Of a stretch of 64,000 bases of DNA, positions 34,501 through 42,519 are shown piece after piece (position 1 is the first letter of the stretch; every line of letters begins with the position of its first letter). Source of the DNA: Apoderus coryli (lineage: Eukaryota > Arthropoda > Insecta > Coleoptera > Attelabidae); the NCBI GenBank assembly GCA_911728435.2, contig OU452205.1:1116001-1180000 (forward strand), in the 5' to 3' direction. The notes below the pieces were generated by a model that saw only the letters and a list, made by a program, of their open reading frames with translations, had not been told where the DNA came from and made no database searches. The translations under genes and the position numbers were made by a program.

Positions 34501-34984
34501 GTAAAAAACTTTGATTGTAGTAAAAGGCATGACTAAGGAGTGCAGTTATTGGTCGGACGTATTAGAAATTTGGTTCTAAAGTTGTGAATTTTGGGGTTGA
34601 ACTGAGAACTTTTTTTAATTGTTTTCAACTCCATTTTGCATATAAATTCATTATTATACGAGTATTATGTATTTATGATATTCTGACTTAATCTGTACAT
34701 CGTTGTTATGATTTGAATGCAAATAAATGTATTATTATTATTTCGAAAACGGTAAAAAGGATACTTTAAATTTGTCAATAAAAAACCAACTTTAAAATAT
34801 AATTTGATAATTGATAACTAACTAACTTGATGATGAATGGACACTCATGATTGCTTTTCTTTACAGGTTAGATTGGAAAGTTGGGCTAGCATGTTTATTG
34901 ATGTATATTGGATTCCTTATTTTCGCCAGTTTATTGGAACTGAACACATTTTTCCCAGTTAATTTGCCCACGTGTGGTCGGTGA
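22346..34984 (+). CDS. NCKX: K+-dependent Na+/Ca2+ exchanger (SLC24/NCKX family), 9 coding exons
   Basis: Predicted 544-aa membrane antiporter that exports Ca2+ and K+ in exchange for Na+. Coding exons: 22346-22508, 24738-25040, 26820-27007, 27107-27254, 28090-28275, 30196-30405, 33934-34035, 34089-34305, 34867-34984. Every junction is GT-AG, phases match throughout, and the total (1635 nt) is a whole number of codons. Residues 1-54 hold an N-terminal hydrophobic segment. [10 protein letters not shown] and [20 protein letters not shown] follow (family hallmark). The alpha-1 repeat is [15 protein letters not shown] to GSAVFNIL and the alpha-2 repeat is [14 protein letters not shown] to GSNTFDILL. 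The C-terminus is [14 protein letters not shown]. The alpha-1 Glu and alpha-2 Asp needed for ion binding are present, but the usual SSAPELF reads SSSAEIF. The cytosolic loop between the halves is short. The start is the first ATG before the hydrophobic segment; a second ATG lies two codons on. The exact paralogue is not resolved. Confidence 0.93.
22519..22870 (-). mobile_element. LINE 3' fragment with RNase H end
   Basis: Minus frame reads [20 protein letters not shown], the C-terminal RNase H motif of R1/Jockey-type LINEs, then [21 protein letters not shown]. The (TTA)n run at 22519-22545 is its 3' tail. The downstream zinc-knuckle part of this kind of element occurs separately at 28805-29104. 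Confidence 0.8.
22880..23520. other. Intron 1 sequence without recognised content
   Basis: The open frames at 22954-23139 and 23323-23520 show no domain I know. Probably more decayed transposon sequence. Confidence 0.35.
23523..23660 (+). pseudogene. LINE C-terminal scrap
   Basis: Plus-strand reading [20 protein letters not shown] then [16 protein letters not shown] corresponds to the region after RT in Jockey-like LINEs (compare [20 protein letters not shown] in the element at 30935). Stops and frame slips flank it. Confidence 0.5.
24384..24641 (+). pseudogene. LINE RT thumb fragment
   Basis: Reads [20 protein letters not shown] and [13 protein letters not shown], then [20 protein letters not shown]. 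This is the FLGV..D..L.W....I..KL pattern followed by WG.S......LQK of LINE reverse transcriptases. It is truncated on both sides and lies just before NCKX exon 2. Confidence 0.7.
24738..25040 (+). CDS. NCKX: NCKX exon 2 (residues 55-155)
   Basis: Acceptor TTTTTTACAG|CT. Encodes the extracellular N-terminal region with the conserved [15 protein letters not shown], then [20 protein letters not shown], the first conserved membrane helix. Donor GATA|GTAAGT, phase 1. A possible N-glycosylation site is NCT. Confidence 0.95.
25288..26264. repeat. ACGT-rich element with imperfect TIRs in intron 2
   Basis: Nearly every CG in this ~975-bp AT-rich block sits in ACGT, mostly within AACGTTT or AAACGT; dozens of occurrences on both strands. 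The left edge AGTAAACACACATACGTTTT mirrors the right edge ...ACGTACGTGTGTTTATT with few mismatches, suggesting terminal inverted repeats. No protein is encoded. I do not recognise the family. Confidence 0.5.
26265..26700 (-). pseudogene. LINE fragments, RT domain B and linker
   Basis: The minus frame at about 26520-26660 reads [20 protein letters not shown], a variant of the GxPQGGxLSPLLWSLVVDELL box of R1-type RTs. The frame at 26233-26484 ([20 protein letters not shown]) resembles the endonuclease-RT linker of RTE-like LINEs. They may be two different elements abutted. Confidence 0.55.
26820..27007 (+). CDS. NCKX: NCKX exon 3 (alpha-1 repeat, residues 156-218)
   Basis: Acceptor TTTTGGTTTTAG|AT. 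Encodes [40 protein letters not shown] and [18 protein letters not shown], the first ion-binding alpha repeat. Donor AATATG|GTAAGG, phase 0. The usual Pro-Glu pair of SSAPEL reads Ala-Glu here. Confidence 0.95.
27107..27254 (+). CDS. NCKX: NCKX exon 4 (residues 219-267)
   Basis: Acceptor AATTTCAG|GTATTG. Encodes [20 protein letters not shown] and [20 protein letters not shown], closely following the family pattern (DWWP.SRDS, DG...YEA..L). Donor TTTTAA|GTAAGT, phase 1. Confidence 0.95.
27255..28089. repeat. Intron 4; repeat at 27785-27905
   Basis: Bases 27785-27905 (AACTCATCAGTGGTGATCGA, AATTTCCAACATTTACGACG) are the inverted relative of 20490-20600 and presumably the same transposon family. 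The long open frame running past exon 4 (27302-27529) has no domain and lacks a matching splice; I do not call it coding. Confidence 0.5.
28090..28275 (+). CDS. NCKX: NCKX exon 5 (cytosolic loop, residues 268-329)
   Basis: Acceptor TTATTTTGCAG|TTATGG in the phase needed after exon 4. Encodes [20 protein letters not shown] then the charged loop up to TLEDCEKF. Donor AAATTTG|GTAATA, phase 1, which joins exon 6 to give CEKF-E-ESTCIW. The loop is short for the family and poorly conserved, so this exon rests mainly on splice phase and the start of the frame. Confidence 0.8.
28480..29490. mobile_element. 1011-bp TIR element nested in the hAT relic
   Basis: Perfect 29-bp inverted ends, beginning TCAGAGAACAACTAAGGGAG on the left and its inverse on the right at 29462-29490. 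CAATA directly repeats on both sides (28475-28479 and 29491-29495), a likely 5-bp target duplication. No transposase is present. The interior carries the 3' end of a LINE and a (TA)n run at about 29180-29202. The superfamily is undetermined. Confidence 0.75.
28805..29160 (+). pseudogene. LINE C-terminal tail with CCHC-like motif
   Basis: Plus reading [40 protein letters not shown] then [20 protein letters not shown] is the region after RNase H in R1/Jockey-type LINEs, with the C..C....H....C pattern. It ends with an untranslated tail near 29160. It is wholly inside the TIR element, so it was inserted there or captured. Confidence 0.8.
30196..30405 (+). CDS. NCKX: NCKX exon 6 (residues 330-399)
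   Basis: Acceptor AATTATTTCAG|AGGAAT. Encodes [40 protein letters not shown] and [20 protein letters not shown], the conserved W.WP...P...L..T.PDCR region that starts the second membrane half. Donor GTTG|GTAAGT, phase 1. Confidence 0.95.
30660..33417 (+). mobile_element. Nearly complete Jockey-like LINE in NCKX intron 6
   Basis: Begins within the endonuclease ([13 protein letters not shown] near 30755; the left edge is uncertain) and ends with an (AATA)n tail at about 33398-33417. It has the same orientation as the host gene. A stop (TAA at 30899-30901) separates the endonuclease end from the RT frame. A related but shorter element lies at 10258-11331. Confidence 0.85.
30935..33169 (+). pseudogene. 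LINE ORF2: endonuclease end plus reverse transcriptase
   Basis: 744-codon open frame with no internal stop. It starts in the last endonuclease motif ([15 protein letters not shown], partly upstream). RT domain A is [13 protein letters not shown] near residue 378, domain [14 protein letters not shown] near 436, domain C LFADDLK near 466, followed by [19 protein letters not shown] and a C-terminal extension. Between about 31480 and 31590 the frame gives an implausible sequence, while the next frame reads [20 protein letters not shown], as expected for such proteins. Two compensating indels are therefore likely. With the upstream stop and the missing 5' part, the element is probably inactive. 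Confidence 0.85.
33418..33933. other. Rest of NCKX intron 6
   Basis: AT-rich; open frame 33669-33875 shows no domain. Nothing further identified. Confidence 0.4.
33934..34035 (+). CDS. NCKX: NCKX exon 7 (alpha-2 repeat start, residues 400-433)
   Basis: Acceptor TTCTTTTAG|GGGACA. Encodes [20 protein letters not shown] then [14 protein letters not shown], the first half of the second ion-binding repeat (family: IP..IMGLT.LAAGTS.PD...S). Donor TCAAG|GTAAAC, phase 1. Confidence 0.95.
34089..34305 (+). CDS. NCKX: NCKX exon 8 (alpha-2 repeat end, residues 434-505)
   Basis: Acceptor TTTTTAAG|GTCATG. Encodes [20 protein letters not shown] with the conserved Asp of SN.FDI, then PWLIKTAF and a hydrophobic helix. 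Donor TATAG|GTAAGT, phase 2. The intron before it is only 53 nt. Confidence 0.95.
34867..34984 (+). CDS. NCKX: NCKX exon 9, last coding exon (residues 506-544)
   Basis: Acceptor CTTTACAG|GTTAGA. Encodes [20 protein letters not shown] and [14 protein letters not shown], then TGA, matching the family C-terminus. An identical exon with the same acceptor lies 1332 bp downstream. Confidence 0.95.
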
Positions 34985-35507
34985 TATTTATAAGTTTATA
35001 TTCAGTGTCGTTTCGGTTTGTTTTGTATTTATAATTAGCATGTTTTATTGTTAGGTAGAGACCTATATAAGTTATGTACCTATACCGATTATTGAGGTAT
35101 GAATGATGTTGATACTTAAGTAGTAAGTAGTTATCCTATTCTTAATGAGAAAGAAGGTGCCGACAAAAATACCTACTTAGCTGATTATTTGTAAACAAAT
35201 TCTGAAATAGTGAAATACATCCTTCGTTATTAAAATAATTATTAATAAGCTGAAAGTAGAAATTTTAATAATTATTTCGTACGACTAAATTACAGTCGAA
35301 CCTCTATAAGTTTTTCAATATATAAAGAAAAAATCAACAAACAACAAAAAAATCGCACAATTGAATTATAAAAGATTTTATTAAACATTTGAATTTTTTT
35401 TTTCGTAAAATAATCCATTCTTGATGTGGAGTGTTAATGATGGAAATAAAAGACGTCTATTCCACAATATTTATCTCATACAATTGAATTGTCAGATATT
35501 ATCAGTA

Positions 35508-35549
35508 ACCATACATGTTTCGAGATTGTACTATCTCATCATCAGTGGT
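35508..35549 (-). ncRNA. Hammerhead-like motif in duplication copy 1
   Basis: Minus strand: ACCA, CUGAUGA, an extra U, helix II GAGAU/AUCUC with loop AGUACA, GAAAC, AUGU, A, UGGU. Stem I has four pairs. Compared with the motif at 1373, every base pair of helix II is changed or shifted yet still complementary. The mirror copy at about 35670 has lost helix II exactly, reading CTGATGATGAAACATGTATG. Confidence 0.6.
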
Positions 35550-36198
35550 ATAAATGTAAATCAGAAATTTCAAAAAAAATTGAAAATATGTCCATAGTCC
35601 ATAATAATTTAATTGTTCCCTATGGACATATTATCAATTTTTTGAGAAATTTCTGATTTACATTTATACCACTGATGATGAAACATGTATGGTTACTGAT
35701 AATATCTGACAATTCAATTATATAAGATAAATATTGTGTAGTAGACGTCTTTAATTGCCAAACATTTGAAAGCTTAAATAGGTACATAGTAATTGGTGTA
35801 GTTTTGAGAAATTTTCAGATTTTTTGTGGAAAGTAAAAAACTTTGATTGTAGTAAAAGGCATGACTAAGGAGTGCAGTTATTGGTCGGACGTATTAGAAA
35901 TTTAGTTCTAAAGTTGTGAATTTTGGGGTTGAACTGAGAACTTTTTTTAATTGTTTTCAACTCCATTTTGCATATAAATTCATTATTATACGAGTATTAT
36001 GTATTTATGATATTCTGACTTAATCTGTACATCGTTGTTATGATTTGAATGCAAATAAATGTATTATTATTATTTCGAAAACGGTAAAAAGGATACTTTA
36101 AATTTGTCAATAAAAAACCAACTTTAAAATATAATTTGATAATTGATAACTAACTAACTTGATGATGAATGGACACTCATGATTGCTTTTCTTTACAG

Positions 36199-36316
36199 GT
36201 TAGATTGGAAAGTTGGGCTAGCATGTTTATTGATGTATATTGGATTCCTTATTTTCGCCAGTTTATTGGAACTGAACACATTTTTCCCAGTTAATTTGCC
36301 CACGTGTGGTCGGTGA
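36199..36316 (+). CDS. NCKX: Duplicate NCKX last exon (9b)
   Basis: Same 118 coding bases and same acceptor as exon 9. Splicing from exon 8 to this copy would give the same protein with a different 3' UTR length. Whether it is used cannot be told from sequence. Confidence 0.7.
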
Positions 36317-36839
36317 TATTTATAAGTTTATATTCAGTGTCGTTTCGGTTTGTTTTGTATTTATAATTAGCATGTTTTATTGTTAGGTAGAGACCTATAT
36401 AAGTTATGTACCTATACCGATTATTGAGGTATGAATGATGTTGATACTTAAGTAGTAAGTAGTTATCCTATTCTTAATGAGAAAGAAGGTGCCGACAAAA
36501 ATACCTACTTAGCTGATTATTTGTAAACAAATTCTGAAATAGTGAAATACATCCTTCGTTATTAAAATAATTATTAATAAGCTGAAAGTAGAAATTTTAA
36601 TAATTATTTCGTACGACTAAATTACAGTCGAACCTCTATAAGTTTTTCAATATATAAAGAAAAAATCAACAAACAACAAAAAAATCGCACAATTGAATTA
36701 TAAAAGATTTTATTAAACATTTGAATTTTTTTTTTCGTAAAATAATCCATTCTTGATGTGGAGTGTTAATGATGGAAATAAAAGACGTCTATTCCACAAT
36801 ATTTATCTCATACAATTGAATTGTCAGATATTATCAGTA

Positions 36840-36881
36840 ACCATACATGTTTCGAGATTGTACTATCTCATCATCAGTGGT
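36840..36881 (-). ncRNA. Hammerhead-like motif in duplication copy 2
   Basis: Identical to the motif at 35508-35549, displaced by 1332 bp. Confidence 0.6.
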
Positions 36882-37143
36882 ATAAATGTAAATCAGAAAT
36901 TTCAAAAAAAATTGAAAATATGTCCATAGTCCATAATAATTTAATTGTTCCCTATGGACATATTATCAATTTTTTGAGAAATTTCTGATTTACATTTATA
37001 CCACTGATGATGAAACATGTATGGTTACTGATAATATCTGACAATTCAATTATATAAGATAAATATTGTGTAGTAGACGTCTTTAATTGCCAAACATTTG
37101 AAAGCTTAAATAGGTACATAGTAATTGGTGTAGTTTTGAGAAA

Positions 37144-37419
37144 TTGCTAAAAAACATAGGTACATACATTATTATGTACTAGGAAAAATAATCATTTATT
37201 TTCTTTTGAAAAATAATTGTTGCTCAACGAAATTCTCGCATTTAGTCAAATGCATACAAATTTGATCAGGTACAAGGGAAATGTCCTAGCCCCTGAGAGT
37301 ATTTCGCACAATGTTAAATACATTTCTTATTTCATTTTCACGCAGTTAAATTGTTTAGCAAATTGTAGAGCCTTTTGCTTTATTAATTTTCCCGATATTG
37401 GTACGTTGTGCAGCGTACG
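37144..37419. other. No recognisable gene
   Basis: Open frame 37217-37429 has no domain. AT-rich flank of the duplication. Confidence 0.35.
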
Positions 37420-37577
37420 TACCACTTGAAACTATCGTAAAACTGCTTCATGTACGTGTCGGTTTCGACTTAGATTTCTTGATGATAATTTTGCGAGTTT
37501 TTATTATCAGAGATACACAACTTGCAGCCAAAACTTTAATTTTCTCAGCTAAACTTAAACACACACGCTTAGACATC
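37420..37577 (-). pseudogene. Possible pogo/CENP-B-type transposase N-terminus
   Basis: The minus strand begins MSKRVCLSLAEKIKVLAASC near 37577, resembling the K.L.L.EKIKVL start of pogo/Tigger transposases and CENP-B-like proteins. The helix-turn-helix after it is garbled. Low certainty. Confidence 0.35.
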
Positions 37578-37599
37578 TTACTTGATTCTTAAACAAAAA

Positions 37600-38270
37600 C
37601 CAAGTGAACCTAAATTTGCCATTTACTAGGCGTCGACCATAAAATGGGTTAGGAATTCCCCAGGTGTCTCACAGAAATCTACTTGCTTTATTGCCTACCA
37701 TTAGGCGTTATTAACGCGTTAAGAACATTTTCAAAAGAATGCGATAAATGGGAAACCCGAAAAGGCCAAAATCTCAATAAATGCATAACAATTTATACAT
37801 AAAGGTCTGGTAAAAATTTAATTATATAGAGTGCTACTCATTTTAAAGATTCACTATATGCAGGGCTTTTTAAATTAAATTGCATTAAAATATTCTAGGT
37901 CTTGAAAAAATTGCACTGTAAAGACTTTTTCACTATAAACAGTGTCGACTAGATTGTATACAGGCTATCTTGGAAAATGTGGGAACGATGTCGGATTCGC
38001 GAAAACCGAATTCGTTAAAAAACATAAAAATCGAGCTAAAAAGGGTTCGAGAGAACATTGATGTCAAACTTAGGATAACTTTTGCGCGTTTTCCTAATTT
38101 TTCCGGTGTGTATATTTCGCTTATACAATGTGTCCACAGATAGAGTTTGGAAGATGAAAAACTTATTTATTTGTAGATTTAGAAGGAAAAGTCATTCTTT
38201 ATAAAAACGTCTGCTTGTGTCGAAACTACAATTTCGAATACCAATTTAATGATTTTCTTTTTTTTGCTTT
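37600..38270. other. No recognisable gene
   Basis: AT-rich; no exon, RT or transposase signal seen. Confidence 0.4.
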
Positions 38271-38403
38271 TTTTAATTTAATTTTAATTTTTTTATTCTT
38301 GTTTTTCTTTGCGTTTCAGATTCTTGAAAACAATATTTTTTTTTAGTTTTAATTTTTAGCGAAAAATTACATTTTGTTTGTCGAAATTTATTAAATAAAC
38401 AAG

Positions 38404-38444
38404 TAACAACGTTTCGGCAATGGTTTGTCGCCTTCTTCAGGTCA
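38404..38444 (-). ncRNA. Hammerhead-like motif, left arm
   Basis: Minus strand: UGAC, CUGAAGA, extra A, helix II GGCGA/UUGCC (one G-U pair), GAAAC, GU, U, GUUA. Stem I UGAC/GUUA includes one wobble. The right arm has UCGCC in place of UUGCC, a structure-preserving change. Confidence 0.6.
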
Positions 38445-38526
38445 TTCTATTTTTTTCCCCTTTTACATTTTGTCAAAAATGTAAAATATAGAATGACCTA
38501 ATAGAAATATAAAAAAAAAAATAGAA

Positions 38527-38567
38527 TGACCTGAAGAAGGCGACAAACCATCGCCGAAACGTTGTTA
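38527..38567 (+). ncRNA. Hammerhead-like motif, right arm
   Basis: TGAC 38527-38530, CTGAAGA 38531-38537, extra A, GGCGA 38539-38543 pairing TCGCC 38551-38555, GAAAC 38556-38560, GT, T, GTTA 38564-38567. All conserved core positions fit. Stem III ACGU is self-complementary. Confidence 0.6.
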
Positions 38568-38980
38568 CTTGTTTATTTAATAAATTTCGACAAGCGAAAT
38601 GTAATTTTTCGCTAAAATTAAAAAAAAAAATGTTATCAAGAACCTGAATCCCAAAGAAAAACAAGAATAAAAAAATTAAAAGAAAAATGGCTCAAGAACA
38701 TAAAAAAAGAAACTTTAATTTTATTATTTTAATATTAGCTATGAAATTAACCACTTTGAGAAAAAGGTTTATTAGTTTTTTTGCACAATTGGTGTAATGA
38801 ATCACGGTGCGATCCACTCTCGATTTGCTGTGCACCATTATTTGTTATAAGTTATAACGGGTTGTCAATTAGAGGTTTGAATTTGAATTGGCCGCTATTT
38901 TGCTAGTTATCAAAATAAGATCTGTCATTTTTTGACAGATGACAAGTAAATACTACACCATCAATCAAAATGGAACTATT

Positions 38981-39245
38981 TACCCTTCAACAACGCATGA
39001 AAATGATTAAAATTTACTACAAAATTGGTGAAAATTTTGCTGAAACAGTTACAAGTGTTTTGGCTCGTCGTGACGTACTTTCTCGTCAAGCTATCGTCAA
39101 AATGGTTAAAAAATTCGAGCTATGGGGACAAGTTACGTGACGTGAAGAATCGAACTCGTGTTCGTTGTGCAAGAACACCCAGGATTGACCATTGCAAGCT
39201 GTTTTCATATCGCCAACGAAATTACAGCAAATTTTGCATAAAATT
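38981..39245 (+). pseudogene. Mariner-type transposase N-terminus
   Basis: Reads MKMIKIYYKIGENFAETVTS then RQAIVKMVKKFEL; after a frameshift, DVKNRTRVRCARTPR follows. This is the same domain layout as the N-terminus of the intact transposase at 53131 ([20 protein letters not shown]). Truncated, no DDD. Confidence 0.65.
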
Positions 39246-39479
39246 TTGAGTCTTAAGGCTTATTTTATCCCTCTGTTCGAAGCCTTTTGAATACTCATTT
39301 TTGTTTGCGTTGAAATGATGGGAAAACTGTAAATATAAAACTAGACTCAATTTAAGAAATCTCAAGCATTTAACGACCCAATATCAGCTTCAAAAAAACG
39401 AATATTAGCGGTACTGTATCAACCATCATTCTGAAATTGGTATACTTCGGCTTAGTCCAGTCTACCTTGGCATATAGAA

Positions 39480-40040
39480 TCATATTTTGGGGAGGAGCAC
39501 AGATCTAGAAAAGTTTCTAGATCTGTGGGGAGGAGCCGGTGGATCAACTAGAGTATTCAGGGCCCAAAAAAAGTTTATAAGAGCAATACAAAAAATTCCT
39601 CAGACAGCATCATGTAGGGAACATTTTGTGAATTTGAAAATAATGACTTTTCCTTGCCTCTACATGTACGCACTCATAATTCATATCAAAAAACAAAGTG
39701 AATCGTTGCTTAAAAGAGAAGATGTTCACAATTATGGCACTAGAAACAAAAATAACGTGATTTTGCCATTTTCTAAACTAAGTATTGGTCAGAAAAATCC
39801 TAATTATATCGGCGTAAAGTGTTATAATAAGATTCTGAAAATTAACAAATTTAAAAACCTAACATTTAGGAGATTTAAGCTGGAGTTGAGAAATTATTTT
39901 GTGGATAAATGTTTTTATTCTGTGGATGAATTTTTGAACTATACAACGGATTAATAATATGTTATTATGTTTGACAATCCCATAATGTAACATGTTGTAT
40001 TGTTATCATTCGGTGGAACTAAGAAATAAATAAAAAATTA
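39480..40040 (+). mobile_element. 5'-truncated LINE C-terminal fragment
   Basis: The frame 39487-39954 reads GGAGGSTRVFRAQKKFIRAI, LKIMTFPCLYMYALIIHIKK, VHNYGTRNKNNVILPFSKLS and CFYSVDEFLNYTTD. It parallels the C-termini of the LINEs at 8947, 50345 and 61399. The start (AGATCTAGAAAAGTTTCTAG) contains a short palindrome at the truncation point. The 3' end is an AATAAATAAA-type tail near 40030. Confidence 0.8.
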
Positions 40041-40857
40041 AAATGTTTTCAGTCCATTTTTAGATTTACAGTGTCTACAAAATTAGTAAGCATCAATTGT
40101 AACTTTTTAAGCACTCTAGTGTAAAATAATTAAAATTATTAAAGTTCGTAAACACACTGTCATGTACGAACAAGATATGTTAGCGATCAAAATTCAATAA
40201 TACCTACCTACCTCTTTACTTAATCGATATTCCACTGTAACACACGCAACGTATCGCGAAAACCCTTGTCTGCCTTAACTCAACATTGTAGCATACATTT
40301 TTAATAATTTCCAATTGAAAGAAAACAAAACGACCTAGACCTAAATACCCAGAGTTGCTTATTTAATTCCCTTTCATGTAAATCTGCTTCTTAATAATGG
40401 AACGATTTGTGCTATTGTTATCCACAATTTTGTAGCATTGGAGTCCCGTGTCAGGAGGTGATATCCATTTTGCTCTCTAAATTTATCTTTTGTTCGCACT
40501 ATTGAAATTTGGTTTTAAGGCTAAATGGTATTGTTAATAGCTACATAGCTTTGATTCAAATCAAATGGAATAATTATTATCTTGCACGGAAGTAATAAAG
40601 TCACTTTAACTAATGCCTTTCCTTTATAAATCATTTTAATACACGTTTGTTATAATTTATCTTATTATTAATGTAGACCAATAATTATTAAACGTTATAA
40701 TAAATGCTTGTTTCTGTTTTATTCTGCCTATTTTATGTTTTAATTAAGTGTCTTACAGTCTTACATATATTTTGGTTATTCCTTCCTTAAAAAGTTCAGG
40801 AGATATGCCATCAGAGTTGTTTTTAAGTTGTCGAATAGGTTTATCAACTTCTTACAG
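40041..40857. other. No recognisable gene
   Basis: AT-rich, nothing identified. Confidence 0.4.
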
Positions 40858-41030
40858 ATAATAATAATAATAATAATAACGTCTTTATTAGGTGAAGTCT
40901 AGCCAAATGGCCATTCACACTTAACCCTTTTTTAACAAAAATAATAAATTAAATTAAATTTAAATTTAGTACAAAAGTACGTATATATAACAATCTCAGA
41001 AAAATAAATAAAAATAGAAGTCGCATAACA
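40858..41030 (-). mobile_element. LINE 3' end with (TAA)n tail
   Basis: (ATA)n then ACGTCTTTATTAGGTGAAGT and CTAGCC, resembling the fragment at 4745-5142. Minus-strand element, 3' UTR only. Confidence 0.6.
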
Positions 41031-41884
41031 AGAAATTAATCACAAAAATGTTTGTAACCTACATAACCTTTATATTTTTACTAATAAAATCTAACACTGT
41101 TGCCAATTGTTCGTTTTATTCATAGAATCAGAACTCGTATTTCAAATCCCAGTGTAAATTTTTATTAGGGTTGGTCACAGTGTTCTTACATTGCAGAACT
41201 ATACAATATTTATAATATTTCTTTTTGTATTCGGCTTCCATTACATGTTCAGAAAATATTTAACGTCAAGAAATCAATCAAATATAATATGATTTACAAA
41301 AATACAGTTCTACGGATATAAATGTGTGGCTACCCCGCGGAGGGATTTGTTTATATTTACACGTCACGTTGACGTCTGGAGTGCGAGTAGTGCTACGTAC
41401 AGTTTTATAACGGGAATTAAGTGAATTTTACGAGACTCTTCTACTTTAATGCATTTGTAGTGTGTAAAACTGGATTTTCTTGAAATAATGGGGACAAAAA
41501 GTGCTTAGTTTGCATGTCGAGTGATTTTCCGAGTAAGGTTACGTGTCACTAGTAAGTACAATGGCGTAGATTTTGGGATTTTGCAGAGATAGTAATTAAC
41601 ATGAGTTGTTTAAATATACTATACACCTAGTTGCAAAATAGACCGTAATATAATAAGCAAAAATAATTGTAAATTCATAATATGCTTTATATTTCATAAT
41701 TTCTTAATAAATAGTAGCATGATATCATCATACATGTATAATGATATGCACAGACCTTTAAGTAAGTACCTTACGAAAAAGAGAAGATATGGGATGTGGT
41801 GCAAGTGGGCATTATGATCCTATATATTCTAGTAGTAGCACTTATTCAAGTTTTATTTATAGTATAGTACAATAATTCTTGTAG
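41031..41884. other. Region upstream of the THAP exon
   Basis: No coding exon that I can support. The stretch at 41330-41470 is less AT-rich (ACGTCACGTTGACGTC, a CRE-like palindromic sequence) and could hold a promoter, but the N-terminal C..C half of the THAP domain is not found here. Confidence 0.35.
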
Positions 41885-42027
41885 GTTTCCCAGTGATCAA
41901 GCCGTTAGAAGAGAGTGGTGTACTTCTCTTGGTTTAAGTTTTGAAAGGGTTACTAAAAGTTCTTATGTTTGCTCACAACATTTCAACCAAAGAGACATTA
42001 GAATTCCATTCCTGTTCGCTATGTTCA
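41885..42027 (+). CDS. THAP-type zinc-finger exon (partial gene)
   Basis: Acceptor ATTCTTGTAG|GTTTCC and donor TTCA|GTAAGT. Encodes FPSDQAVRREWCTSLGL, then SSYVCSQHFNQRDI, the central FP.....R..W and V CS.HF...D core of THAP DNA-binding domains. The first Cys pair should be on an upstream exon that I cannot find. The next candidate exon at about 42090 stops after 16 residues (NCPLDYRLQLRLQKI). It may be a real gene fragment, a domesticated transposase, or a P-element-type relic. Confidence 0.65.
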
Positions 42028-42099
42028 GTAAGTTAATATTTTTGTGCGATTATAAATATTACAATTTATTGAAAATATTTTTTAACAGATTGTCCTCTG

Positions 42100-42510
42100 G
42101 ATTATCGTCTGCAGCTGAGGTTGCAAAAAATATGACATAAATGTAAACAGCCAGTTCTTCAGAATTTCTGTCTGCGTCCGAAGTTGAGGATGAAAAGTAT
42201 GTGCAAAACTATTCTTATCACATACATACTGGTCACCGCAACAATGAATTAAAATTTGTGTTGTTTTTTTTTCAGCGCGACCCAGCATAATGTGGAGGTC
42301 ATGGACACATTAACAGCAAGTTCCTCTGAAACCCTATCCGTCTCAGAAATTGAAAAAGAAAAATATGCACATTAAACAGATTCAGCTTCTCAGGTCTAGG
42401 ACAGATAAACTAAGTTTTTTGAGTTGGTTTCATAATAATTTTTATCTTTTCTAAACTCTGTAGAAACAGATTCAGTTTCTCAGGTCTAGGAAAGATAAAC
42501 AATTCATTTC
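42100..42510 (+). other. Repeated short acidic exon-like segments
   Basis: Readings TASSSEFLSASEVEDEKY (about 42125-42200) and TASSSETLSVSEIEKEKY (about 42305-42375) are near copies, each preceded by AG and followed by a possible splice region. CAGATTCAGCTTCTCAGGTC and a near copy follow at 42378 and 42469. This looks like duplicated mini-exons of the THAP-containing gene. Stops between them prevent a single frame. Confidence 0.4.
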
Positions 42511-42519
42511 AAAATTCAT

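Larger units (their letters stand above)
34480..35811. repeat. Tandem duplication copy 1 (1332 bp)
   Basis: Contains the end of NCKX intron 8, exon 9, the 3' flank and the inverted pair of hammerhead-type elements (about 35430-35760). The next 1332 bases repeat it with one substitution that I found (GG versus AG in the block AGAAATTT.GTTCTAAAG). The junctions share only TT/TTTTCAG microhomology. Confidence 0.95.
35812..37143. repeat. Tandem duplication copy 2 (1332 bp)
   Basis: Essentially identical to 34480-35811, ending at GAGAAATT before GCTAAAAAACATAGG. Identity this high means a very recent duplication, or two haplotypes placed in tandem by the assembler. Confidence 0.95.
38275..38690. 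repeat. Inverted pair of a hammerhead-bearing element (second family)
   Basis: Arms at about 38275-38460 and 38480-38690 mirror each other (TTCTTGTTTTTCTTTG... and ...CAAAGAAAAACAAGAA; CGAAAAATTACATTTTG and CAAGCGAAATGTAATTTTTC). Each arm has one CUGAAGA-type hammerhead-like motif. This sequence family differs from the pairs at 1.2 and 35.6 kb. The open frame 38473-38664 minus is not coding. Confidence 0.75.
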
